From: CALVUP01 sp964422195
GTDB lineage: Bacteria; Bacillota_I; Bacilli_A; RF39; UBA660
Direction of reading: 5' to 3'
Assembly: GCA_964422195.1 (NCBI GenBank)
Contig: CAYRAF010000043.1
Coordinates: forward strand, 1-6,286
DNA length: 6,286 nt
Shown here: positions 1 through 4,300 of the stretch, one piece after another
How positions within the stretch are numbered: position 1 is the first letter of the stretch
Layout: the number at the start of each line of letters is the position of its first letter
The notes under the pieces: model-generated
What the model saw: the letters and a program-made list of their open reading frames with translations, nothing else
The model's database searches: none
What the model was told of the DNA's origin: nothing
Translations under genes and position numbers: made by a program

Positions 1-2
1 AA

Positions 3-401
3 AGTTTAGAAAATGAGTTAAAGGACTTATATACTGAAGTTGGTAAAAATATTAATGATGGTTATACAAAAGATGGTATAGAAAAATTATTTGATTACAT
101 AGTTAGAGCTAATAAATATTTTGATGAGAAGGAACCTTGGAAGTTAGCTAAAGAGGATAAAAAAGAATGTGAAAAAGTGTTATATAATTGCTGTAATATA
201 ATCTTTAATATTAATAATTTATTAAAACCATATTTCATAGAAACTACTAAAAAGGTAGAAAACTTTTTAAATGAGAGTAATGAAAAATGGGAGTATAAGA
301 GATTATCAAAAGTTGATTTAAGTAAAGACATTGAGGCTCTTTTCCAAAGATATGATAAAGAACTAATTTCTCAAGAGAAGTCTCTATTGAATAAAATGTA
401 A
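3..401 (+). CDS. metG: Methionyl-tRNA synthetase, C-terminal part (5' truncated by window)
   Basis: Only the last 132 residues are present; the reading frame is open from the first bases and ends at TAA 399-401. MetRS charges tRNA-Met (and initiator tRNA) with methionine in the cytoplasm. The visible part is the helical anticodon-binding domain: it carries the family hallmark ANKYFDEKEPWKLAK (residues 35-49 of the fragment), a following helix pair ending in LLKPYFIETTKKVENFL, and the closing LFQRYD, which matches the usual LFPRID. The protein stops about 15 residues after this, so it lacks the C-terminal EMAP/Trbp-type tRNA-binding domain that many Firmicutes MetRS carry: this is the short form. 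A hairpin terminator follows 18 bases downstream. The catalytic Rossmann domain lies outside the window. Identity is clear from the EPWKLAK motif and from synteny with ksgA. Confidence 0.93.
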   Translation, partial: SLENELKDLYTEVGKNINDGYTKDGIEKLFDYIVRANKYFDEKEPWKLAKEDKKECEKVLYNCCNIIFNINNLLKPYFIETTKKVENFLNESNEKWEYKRLSKVDLSKDIEALFQRYDKELISQEKSLLNKM

Positions 402-419
402 AATAATGTTAAAAGTGTC

Positions 420-457
420 AAAAACAAACAAAAAGTTATTTGTTTGTTTTTAATTTT
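420..457 (+). terminator. Intrinsic terminator after metG
   Basis: A perfect 13-bp inverted repeat (420-432 with 439-451, arms AAAACAAACAAA / TTTGTTTGTTTT plus one A-T pair) encloses a 6-base loop, and the right arm runs into T-rich sequence (TTTTTAATTTT). The stem has only two G-C pairs, so it is weak for its length, and the A-rich left arm would let it work on either strand. It ends the metG transcript before the small gene at 510. Confidence 0.7.
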
Positions 458-460
458 ATG

Positions 461-488
461 ATATATTCGATAATGTAGTATATAAAAT
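461..488 (+). promoter_or_regulatory. Possible promoter for the 51-residue membrane gene
   Basis: A TATATAAAAT stretch (479-488) supplies one or more SigA-like -10 boxes (TATAAA 481-486, TAAAAT 483-488) about 20 bases before the ribosome binding site. No convincing -35 hexamer is seen; TTTATG at 455-460 is the nearest. The preceding terminator makes an independent promoter necessary, but the box itself is weak evidence in such AT-rich DNA. Confidence 0.35.
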
Positions 489-509
489 AGCAGTAAGAAA
501 GGACCATTT

Positions 510-665
510 ATGATGCATAAAATTAATGTAGTTCATGTTGTGTTAAGTTTACTTATTTTGGCAATAGCTGTTTTATATTATGCTGAAAGAAATTTATTAG
601 ATTTAATATATTTAATTATTTTAATAACACAATTTGTAAGATATATTCGTCAAACTCTTATTTAG
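510..665 (+). CDS. Small two-helix membrane protein, 51 residues, unknown function
   Basis: The ORF encodes 51 residues, starting MMHKINVVHVVLSLLILAIA and ending at TAG 663-665. A Shine-Dalgarno AGAAAGGA (496-503) lies six bases before ATG 510; ATG 513 is an alternative start. Two hydrophobic stretches, about residues 7-24 and 29-47, are separated by a charged turn (AERN), giving a helical hairpin in the membrane with the few basic residues (H3, K4 and R44, R47) at both ends, so both termini probably face the cytoplasm. It is flanked by a terminator upstream and a hairpin over its own stop, so it looks like a one-gene transcription unit. I do not recognise the family and assign no function. 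The good ribosome binding site, start spacing and clean two-helix pattern argue that it is real; its length is the reason it is easily missed. Confidence 0.62.
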   Translation: MMHKINVVHVVLSLLILAIAVLYYAERNLLDLIYLIILITQFVRYIRQTLI

Positions 666-682
666 ATGAATATATCTTTTCT
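638..682 (+). terminator. Hairpin over the stop of the small gene, probable terminator
   Basis: Arms 638-651 (AAGATATATTCGTC) and 665-678 (GATGAATATATCTT) pair over 14 positions with one G-U wobble, around a 13-base loop that holds most of the TAG stop codon. The right arm leads into TTTTCT. The loop is large and the T-run short, so efficiency may be modest. It separates the small gene from the promoter at 691-699. Confidence 0.5.
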
Positions 683-690
683 ATTAATTA

Positions 691-699
691 TGTTATAAT
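691..699 (+). promoter_or_regulatory. Extended -10 promoter for the membrane gene-ksgA unit
   Basis: TGTTATAAT (691-699) is a perfect extended -10 (TG-n-TATAAT) of the vegetative SigA type. The expected -35 position, around 671-676, lies in the terminator arm and has no good hexamer; the TG extension commonly offsets a poor -35. Transcription would begin near 706, giving a leader of about 30 bases before ATG 738. Confidence 0.6.
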
Positions 700-737
700 A
701 TTGATGAGTGAAATAGTGTGAAATGGGAGATGTATAT

Positions 738-998
738 ATGAAAGAAAAAGAAATGGAACAAGAAATAATAAAGATTAAAGAAAGAAACAAGAGAGTAGAA
801 AAGGATAAAGCATGGGAGACTAGTTTAACTAGAAAAACCTGTATAATGATATTGACGTATATCTTAGTTGTAATTTATTCATTTATGATAAGAAAAGTTA
901 GTAATATTTTTCTTAGCTCATTAGTGCCTGTAATTGGATTCTTTTTATCCACGGTATCTTTAAAAGCTGTTAGAAGAATTTGGGAAAAGGTAAAATAA
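738..998 (+). CDS. Conserved small membrane protein with two transmembrane helices
   Basis: The start is placed at ATG 738, since GGGAG (725-729) lies eight bases before it; the in-frame ATG at 723 has no ribosome binding site and would place this GGGAG inside the gene. The 86-residue product opens with a highly charged, probably helical segment (residues 1-25), then KDKAWETSLTRK (23-33 region), a hydrophobic helix at about 34-51, a short loop, a second helix at about 57-75 containing LVPVIGFFLSTVSL, and a basic C-terminal tail (KAVRRIWEKVK). The motif order 'WETS..R...TY....P..GF.LST.SL' is one I associate with a widespread family of small membrane proteins of unknown function; this family link is from memory, not a search. 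The stop is one base before the ksgA start, so the two are very likely co-transcribed and perhaps translationally coupled. It occupies the place where rnmV usually sits. Confidence 0.8.
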   Translation: MKEKEMEQEIIKIKERNKRVEKDKAWETSLTRKTCIMILTYILVVIYSFMIRKVSNIFLSSLVPVIGFFLSTVSLKAVRRIWEKVK

Positions 999-999
999 A

Positions 1000-1794
1000 A
1001 TGAATATAAATGAGTTTGAGTTTAAAAAATCTTTTGGTCAAAACTTTATTAAAGATAATAATGTTATAGAAAATATTGTTAAAAAAGCGGATATAAAGCC
1101 AAAAAGTTTAGTTATGGAAATAGGTCCAGGAGCTGGATCTCTTACAAGTGAGTTGGTTAAATTTGCAGACAAAGTATTGGCATATGAAATAGATGATAGG
1201 CTAAAAGAGCATCTAGAAGAAACATATAAGGATAATAATGTAGATTTTATATTTGATGATTTTTTAAATAGAAATTTAAAAAATGATATTAAGAAATATA
1301 ATTATGATCATTTATATGTTGTTGCAAATTTACCATATTATATAACAACTCCAATCATAACAAAGATAATAGAGGAACACTTAGATGTGGAAAAGATAGT
1401 AGTTATGGTGCAAAAAGAAGTTGGAGATCGTTTTGCTGCCAAACCATCATCAAAAGAATACAATTCATTAACAGTTTATTTAAACTATTATTTTAATATT
1501 AAAAAATTATTTGTTGTTTCAAGAAATGTTTTTGTTCCTAAACCAAATGTTGATAGTATAGTTATTGAACTATCCAAAAAGGAAGATAGGTTGCTTTTAA
1601 AAAATGATGATTTATTTTTTAAATTAGTTAGGGATAGTTTTAAATATAAACGCAAAAATTTAAGAAACAACTTAAAGGAATATGACTTATCAAAAGTAGA
1701 AGAAATATTAAAAAAACATGGGTATGATTTAACTATAAGAGCTGAAGCTCTTTCATTGGAGTTGTTTGTTGAAATAAGTAATAATCTATCATAA
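1000..1794 (+). CDS. rsmA: 16S rRNA (adenine1518/1519-N6)-dimethyltransferase KsgA/RsmA
   Basis: Full-length at 264 residues. It transfers methyl groups from S-adenosylmethionine to two adjacent adenines in the 3' terminal hairpin of 16S rRNA during small-subunit maturation. Visible motifs in order: FGQNF (13-17 region), the SAM-binding loop EIGPGAGSLT (40-49), the acidic YEID (62-65) that holds the SAM ribose, the catalytic NLPYY (110-114), QKEV.DRF.A.P.SKEYNSL (138-157), VFVPKPNVDS (177-186) and the C-terminal RAEALS (248-253). All key residues are present, so it should be active and sensitive to the usual kasugamycin logic. An AAAAGG (985-990) lies nine bases before the ATG. It follows the 86-residue membrane gene by one base. 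The family also includes Erm 23S methylases, but NLPYY and the RAEALS tail, together with the yabG neighbour, fit RsmA. Confidence 0.97.
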   Translation: MNINEFEFKKSFGQNFIKDNNVIENIVKKADIKPKSLVMEIGPGAGSLTSELVKFADKVLAYEIDDRLKEHLEETYKDNNVDFIFDDFLNRNLKNDIKKYNYDHLYVVANLPYYITTPIITKIIEEHLDVEKIVVMVQKEVGDRFAAKPSSKEYNSLTVYLNYYFNIKKLFVVSRNVFVPKPNVDSIVIELSKKEDRLLLKNDDLFFKLVRDSFKYKRKNLRNNLKEYDLSKVEEILKKHGYDLTIRAEALSLELFVEISNNLS

Positions 1795-1816
1795 AAATTA
1801 ATATAAGACATATAAT
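1789..1816 (+). promoter_or_regulatory. Possible SigE-like sporulation promoter before yabG
   Basis: TCATAAA (1789-1795, overlapping the ksgA stop) and CATATAAT (1809-1816, seven of eight matches to the SigE -10 CATACAAT) are 13 bases apart; the known optimum is 14-15. A start site would fall near 1822-1824, at the front edge of the ribosome binding site, which weakens the call. The same elements occur before yabP. Confidence 0.33.
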
Positions 1817-1840
1817 TAGTTGGAGATGATTATATGTCTT
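1805..1840 (+). promoter_or_regulatory. Hairpin enclosing the yabG ribosome binding site and start codon
   Basis: Arms AAGACATATAAT (1805-1816) and ATTATATGTCTT (1829-1840) are perfectly complementary over 12 bp, with a further G-U pair inside. The ten-base loop holds GGAG (1822-1825) and the right arm contains the ATG of yabG (1834-1836). In a transcript reading through from ksgA this would mask the start codon. The arm is followed by TT, making a CTTTT run, so weak termination is also conceivable. Confidence 0.6.
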
Positions 1841-2616
1841 TTAATATTGGTGATATAGTTAGTAGAAATTCTTATAGTAACGATATTTTATTTAAAATTT
1901 ATAAAATAAGGGGCAATGTTGCAGAGCTTAGGGGTATTGATGTTAGACTATGCGCAGACAGTAATTTAGATGATTTAAAACACGAAGAAGAAATAAATAT
2001 GAATGATGATGTTGAAATAATCAACAGGGTATCAGGCATAAATATATTGGATCGAGATGAATATTTTTATATGCCTGGTAAAATCTTACATATTGATGCA
2101 GATCAAGATTATTTAAATAGATGTATGAAATTTTATGATAAAGCAGGTATTAGGGCATATGGTGTTAATTTAGAGGAAAACCAAATAGAGAACGAAATAA
2201 GTAAGTATTTAGAAGATTTAAAACCAGATATAGTCATAATTACAGGGCATGATTCTTATATAAAAAATAGCAATAACAAAGAAAATTTAAATAATTATAA
2301 GAATAGTGAAAATTTTATTAAAGCAATAAAAAAGTCAAGGGAGTATGAAAGTAGCCCGGATAAGCTAATAATAATTGCAGGTGCATGTCAATCAAATTAT
2401 GAGGAATTAATAAAAGCTGGCGCTAACTTTGCATCTAGTCCTAAAAGAATAAATATACATGCATTAGATCCGGCAATTATTGCAGTTTCTGTTGCGTTAT
2501 CAAATAGGAATGACTCAATAGATTTACTAGAGATATTAAATAAGACAAAATATGGACCAGAAGGAATAGGTGGCATTATAACAAAAGGGGCTATGTATGT
2601 GGGGTATCCTAGATGA
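1834..2616 (+). CDS. yabG: YabG, sporulation-specific cysteine-type protease
   Basis: A 260-residue protein of the YabG family (peptidase U57), about the usual length. In spore formers YabG acts in the mother cell on spore coat and cortex-interface proteins (SafA and SpoIVA in Bacillus, CspBA and SipL in Clostridioides difficile). The N-terminus MSFNIGDIVSRNSY is a small beta-rich domain typical of the family. The catalytic part begins near residue 82 with GKILHIDAD; ITGHD (136-140) carries the conserved His139-Asp140, and GACQSNYEELIKAGANFASS (183-202) carries Cys185, the likely nucleophile. The family signature INIHALDP (206-213) and a C-terminal GGIIT/G.MYVGYP follow. Residue roles are by analogy with studied homologues. 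The start is fixed by GGAGATGAT (1822-1830) and by the family N-terminus. The start region lies in a hairpin; veg overlaps its stop. Confidence 0.95.
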   Translation: MSFNIGDIVSRNSYSNDILFKIYKIRGNVAELRGIDVRLCADSNLDDLKHEEEINMNDDVEIINRVSGINILDRDEYFYMPGKILHIDADQDYLNRCMKFYDKAGIRAYGVNLEENQIENEISKYLEDLKPDIVIITGHDSYIKNSNNKENLNNYKNSENFIKAIKKSREYESSPDKLIIIAGACQSNYEELIKAGANFASSPKRINIHALDPAIIAVSVALSNRNDSIDLLEILNKTKYGPEGIGGIITKGAMYVGYPR

Positions 2617-2828
2617 TAAATGAAATAAAAAAGACTATAGAAAACAAAAAAGGAAAGAAGTTAAAATTTAAGTATAATGGAGCAAGAAATCAAACAGAAG
2701 AGTTTGATGGTGAAATAATAAATGTATATAACACAGTTTTCACAATTAAAACTGGTGATAATATAAAAATAATTAAATCGTTTACATATGGTGATATATT
2801 AACTGAAACTTTGGAAATAATTGATTAA
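2613..2828 (+). CDS. veg: Veg family protein
   Basis: This 71-residue protein matches Veg of Bacillus subtilis: GKKLKFKYNGARNQTEEFDG (14-33) aligns with the '[20 protein letters not shown]' region, and FTYGDILTETLEI (57-69) with the 'YSYADILTETVEL' end. It is a small SH3-like beta-barrel protein (DUF1021), reported in B. subtilis to stimulate biofilm genes by interfering with the SinR repressor and to act in spore outgrowth; whether that role holds here is unknown. It is shorter than the 86-residue Bacillus protein because the variable C-terminal tail is absent. The start overlaps the yabG stop in ATGA, with GGGG at 2601-2604 as a weak ribosome binding site, so translation is probably coupled to yabG. 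I see no clear separate promoter inside the end of yabG. Confidence 0.92.
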   Translation: MINEIKKTIENKKGKKLKFKYNGARNQTEEFDGEIINVYNTVFTIKTGDNIKIIKSFTYGDILTETLEIID

Positions 2829-2832
2829 TTTG

Positions 2833-2859
2833 TTGCATTTTACTTTTTATTGTTATAAA
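2833..2859 (+). promoter_or_regulatory. SigA-type promoter for spoVG
   Basis: TTGCAT (2833-2838) and TATAAA (2854-2859) are separated by 15 bases, short of the optimal 17, but the -10 is extended by TG (TGTTATAAA, 2851-2859). Transcription would start near 2866, leaving a leader of about 38 bases. No SigH-type elements, which drive spoVG in B. subtilis, are apparent. Confidence 0.5.
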
Positions 2860-2890
2860 ATATACTTATAAAGTAATATTGCTTTAAGAG

Positions 2891-2896
2891 GGAGGA
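2891..2896 (+). promoter_or_regulatory. Very strong ribosome binding site of spoVG
   Basis: GGAGGA sits in the longer purine run GAGGGAGGAAGAG, seven bases before ATG 2904. It is the strongest Shine-Dalgarno in the window together with that of yabP, and it agrees with the codon bias of spoVG in suggesting high expression. Confidence 0.8.
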
Positions 2897-2903
2897 AGAG
2901 CGG

Positions 2904-3191
2904 ATGAAAATTACATCAGTAAATGTTCGTAAAATCGAAAAAGAAAGTTCACGTATGAAAGGAATTGCATCTGTATTGTTAGATGATAGTTTTGCAGTTC
3001 ATGATATTCGTATCATTGAAGGAGACAATGGTTTATTTATAGCTATGCCTAGTCGCAAAACAGCAACAGGTGGTTATAGAGATATAGCTCATCCTATTAA
3101 TCCAGAAGTTCGTGCAATGTTTGAAGAAGCAATTATTGATGCTTATAATAAAGCCGAAGATGCTGTTGAAGAAGAAACTGAAGAAGAGTAA
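2904..3191 (+). CDS. spoVG: SpoVG, RNA/DNA-binding regulator
   Basis: A 95-residue SpoVG with the complete conserved core: IASVLLDDSFAVHDIRIIEG (21-40), NGLFIAMPSRK (42-52) and RDIAHPIN (59-66), followed by a helix and an acidic tail (EEETEEE). In Firmicutes and Borrelia SpoVG binds nucleic acids and tunes expression at many genes; in Bacillus it affects asymmetric septation and cortex formation, and in Staphylococcus and Listeria it acts as a global post-transcriptional regulator. The start is fixed by GGAGGA seven bases before ATG. Arginine is coded by CGT/CGC in five of six cases, whereas neighbours use AGA almost throughout, a pattern of highly expressed genes. The last codons form the left arm of the terminator, so tail sequence and transcription end are bound together. 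Confidence 0.97.
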   Translation: MKITSVNVRKIEKESSRMKGIASVLLDDSFAVHDIRIIEGDNGLFIAMPSRKTATGGYRDIAHPINPEVRAMFEEAIIDAYNKAEDAVEEETEEE

Positions 3192-3205
3192 TCTTCTTTT
3201 TTTTT
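3180..3205 (+). terminator. Terminator overlapping the spoVG stop codon
   Basis: AAGAAGA (3181-3187) pairs with TCTTCTT (3192-3198) across a GTAA loop, a GNRA-type tetraloop; G3180-T3199 adds a wobble. A run of nine T follows (3197-3205, partly in the arm). The stop codon TAA (3189-3191) forms three of the four loop bases. The stem is short and rich in A-T, but the long T-run and the stable loop class support intrinsic termination. Confidence 0.8.
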
Positions 3206-3233
3206 CATAAAAATTTGTTATATATCATATTCT
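3205..3233 (+). promoter_or_regulatory. Probable SigE-like promoter for yabP-yabQ
   Basis: TCATAAA (3205-3211) and CATATTCT (3226-3233) lie 14 bases apart and fit the mother-cell SigE pattern (KMATATT, 14-15 bases, CATACANT): the ATA of the -35 and the CATA of the -10 are intact. yabP is a known SigE gene in B. subtilis. The start would fall near 3240, at the edge of the ribosome binding site, giving a very short leader. Confidence 0.45.
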
Positions 3234-3252
3234 TTTTTAGGAGGATATGATC

Positions 3253-3543
3253 ATGGATAAGGAATTAAGTATTAATAATTATAATCACGCTATTAGCTTA
3301 AATGACAGAAAAAATTTAAATCTATCTGGGGTAAAAAAAATAGAAAGCTTTGATGAAACGGAATTTATTATGGATACAGTAATGGGTTTTTTGGTTGTTA
3401 GTGGTGCAGACTTAGAATTAATAAAGATGGATAGTATGCAAGGAAATGTAACTATAAAAGGAACAATTAATAGTTTAGTTTATATGGATGATAGTAAAAG
3501 TTCAAAAAAAGAAAATAGTATTTTTAATAGGTTATTCAAATGA
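3253..3543 (+). CDS. yabP: YabP, sporulation protein
   Basis: A 96-residue member of the YabP/YqfC family. YabP is required for normal spore development in B. subtilis and is made in the mother cell under SigE; its biochemical role is not known. The sequence shows the family core: HAISLNDRKNLNLSGVKKIE (12-31), SFDE (32-35), a beta-rich GFLVVSGADLEL (45-56) and the end motif GNVTIKGTINSLVYMDD (64-80), followed by a lysine- and serine-rich tail. The start is ATG 3253, eight bases after AGGAGG (3239-3244); the in-frame ATG at 3247 is only two bases from that site. The stop overlaps the yabQ start in ATGA. A terminator and a SigE-like promoter precede it, so yabP and yabQ appear to be their own sporulation transcription unit. 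Confidence 0.95.
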   Translation: MDKELSINNYNHAISLNDRKNLNLSGVKKIESFDETEFIMDTVMGFLVVSGADLELIKMDSMQGNVTIKGTINSLVYMDDSKSSKKENSIFNRLFK

Positions 3544-3809
3544 TTTTATCTACACAAATCAAATCTTTTATAATATCTTTTATATATGGAATAATATATG
3601 CTGCTTTGTTTAATTTAAATTATAAAGTGTTATTCTTTAATAAAAAAAGCTTAATTATATTAACAAATATTTTTTTTAATTTTGATATCTTTTTACTATA
3701 TTTCTTGTTATTAAAAATGATTAATAATGGTGTTGTTCATATATATTTTTTAATGTTATTGTTGTTAGGATTTGTTGTAGGCAATAAATCTACAAAAAAA
3801 TTAAGGTAA
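3540..3809 (+). CDS. yabQ: YabQ, sporulation membrane protein (short form)
   Basis: An 89-residue, strongly hydrophobic protein that begins MILSTQIKSFIISFIYGIIY, matching the YabQ family start 'LSTQ...GGIY'. Three hydrophobic stretches are visible, about residues 9-25, 38-58 and 65-81, with a basic C-terminus (KSTKKLR). YabQ is needed for spore cortex formation in B. subtilis and localises to the outer forespore membrane; its mechanism is unknown. The Bacillus protein is about 211 residues with a long C-terminal extension, which is absent here, so only the membrane core remains. The start overlaps the yabP stop by four bases (ATGA), implying translational coupling. Identification rests on the N-terminal motif, topology and position between yabP and divIC. 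Confidence 0.88.
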   Translation: MILSTQIKSFIISFIYGIIYAALFNLNYKVLFFNKKSLIILTNIFFNFDIFLLYFLLLKMINNGVVHIYFLMLLLLGFVVGNKSTKKLR

Positions 3810-3845
3810 GTTGTGTAAAATTATGTATAAGCTGTTGTTTGGTGG

Positions 3846-3880
3846 TTGTCTTTACTTGACTGATTTGTTAATATTATTAT
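3846..3880 (+). promoter_or_regulatory. Weak candidate promoter region for divIC
   Basis: divIC is needed in growing cells, while yabP-yabQ should be silent then, so a vegetative promoter is expected in the 85-base gap. Candidates are TTGTCT (3846-3851) with TAATAT (3869-3874) at 17 bases, or TTTACT (3851-3856) with TATTAT (3875-3880) at 18. None is strong, and either start would be close to the ribosome binding site. No terminator is visible after yabQ. Confidence 0.28.
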
Positions 3881-3894
3881 AGGAAGTGAACGTT

Positions 3895-4209
3895 ATGAGT
3901 AGAAAGGGAAAAACAAAATATTCTAAAAAAAGTAAACGAAGAATATTATTATGCATGATTGCTAGTTGTGCACTTGTTTTAGTAATGTTTGCTACTGTCG
4001 GTAATGCTTGGAATCAAATATTTCAAAAATATTCTGAGAAAAAGCAATGTGAAAAAAAATTAAAAAATTTAAAAGAGGAAGAAGAAAAATTAAAAGTTGA
4101 TGTTCAAAAAATGCAAGATGATGATTATATTGCAAGATATGCTAGAGAAAAATTCTTTTATTCAAAAGACGGAGAATTAATAATTCAAATTCCTAAAGAT
4201 AAAAATTAA
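3895..4209 (+). CDS. divIC: DivIC/FtsB-family septum formation protein
   Basis: A 104-residue single-pass membrane protein of the DivIC/FtsB family, part of the FtsL-DivIB-DivIC subcomplex that activates septal peptidoglycan synthesis at the divisome. A basic cytoplasmic N-terminus (SRKGKTKYSKKSKRR, 2-16) precedes a membrane helix at about 17-37, then a charged coiled coil (about 44-75, rich in K and E) and the family end DDDYIARYAREKFFYSKDGE (75-94) followed by LIIQIP. The start is ATG 3895, eight bases after AGGAAG (3881-3886); the in-frame GTG at 3886 lies inside that site. It follows yabQ as in Bacillus. A strong terminator lies just behind it, so divIC ends its transcription unit. Confidence 0.95.
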   Translation: MSRKGKTKYSKKSKRRILLCMIASCALVLVMFATVGNAWNQIFQKYSEKKQCEKKLKNLKEEEEKLKVDVQKMQDDDYIARYAREKFFYSKDGELIIQIPKDKN

Positions 4210-4212
4210 TCT

Positions 4213-4235
4213 AAAAAGAGCAAGGCTCTTTTTTT
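4213..4235 (+). terminator. Strong intrinsic terminator after divIC
   Basis: AAAAAGAGC (4213-4221) pairs perfectly with GCTCTTTTT (4225-4233) across a three-base AAG loop, and seven T (4229-4235) follow the G-C-rich core. The stem starts three bases after the divIC stop, and it lies ahead of a separate tilS promoter. Confidence 0.85.
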
Positions 4236-4255
4236 ATGATTTTATTTAGTAATGC

Positions 4256-4284
4256 TTGATAATATGAAATTTATCATATAAAAT
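4256..4284 (+). promoter_or_regulatory. SigA-type promoter for tilS-ftsH
   Basis: TTGATA (4256-4261) and TAAAAT (4279-4284) are 17 bases apart, each with five of six consensus matches. The start would be near 4291, only ten bases before the tilS ATG. Two overlapping small dyads lie around the spacer (TGATAA/TTATCA and ATATGA/TCATAT), which could be an operator but are short enough to be chance. Confidence 0.6.
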
Positions 4285-4300
4285 ATATGTTGGTGGTTAT

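Noticed and set aside
460..677. GATATATTCG occurs at 460-469 and 640-649, with a near-perfect inverted copy at 668-677, on both sides of the small gene.
   Set aside because: Ten-base repeats are expected by chance in DNA this rich in A and T; the second and third copies are already explained as hairpin arms.
723..737. Upstream ATG 723 as the start of the 86-residue membrane protein.
   Set aside because: There is no ribosome binding site before it, and the good GGGAG lies between it and ATG 738.
1488..1811. Long minus-strand ORFs inside ksgA, tilS, metG and ftsH.
   Set aside because: They lie opposite well-identified genes, lack ribosome binding sites and resemble no family; they are chance antisense frames.
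2829..2903. A SigH promoter before spoVG, as in B. subtilis.
   Set aside because: No AGGA-type -35 with a GAAT-type -10 is visible at the right spacing; only a SigA-like promoter is supported.
3247..3252. ATG 3247 as the yabP start.
   Set aside because: It is two bases from AGGAGG, too close; ATG 3253 has a spacing of eight.
3886..3894. GTG 3886 as the divIC start.
   Set aside because: The codon lies within the AGGAAG ribosome binding site that serves ATG 3895.
4257..4279. Overlapping dyads TGATAA/TTATCA and ATATGA/TCATAT in the tilS promoter as an operator.
   Set aside because: Six-base arms of mostly A and T are common by chance here, and no known regulator site matches.
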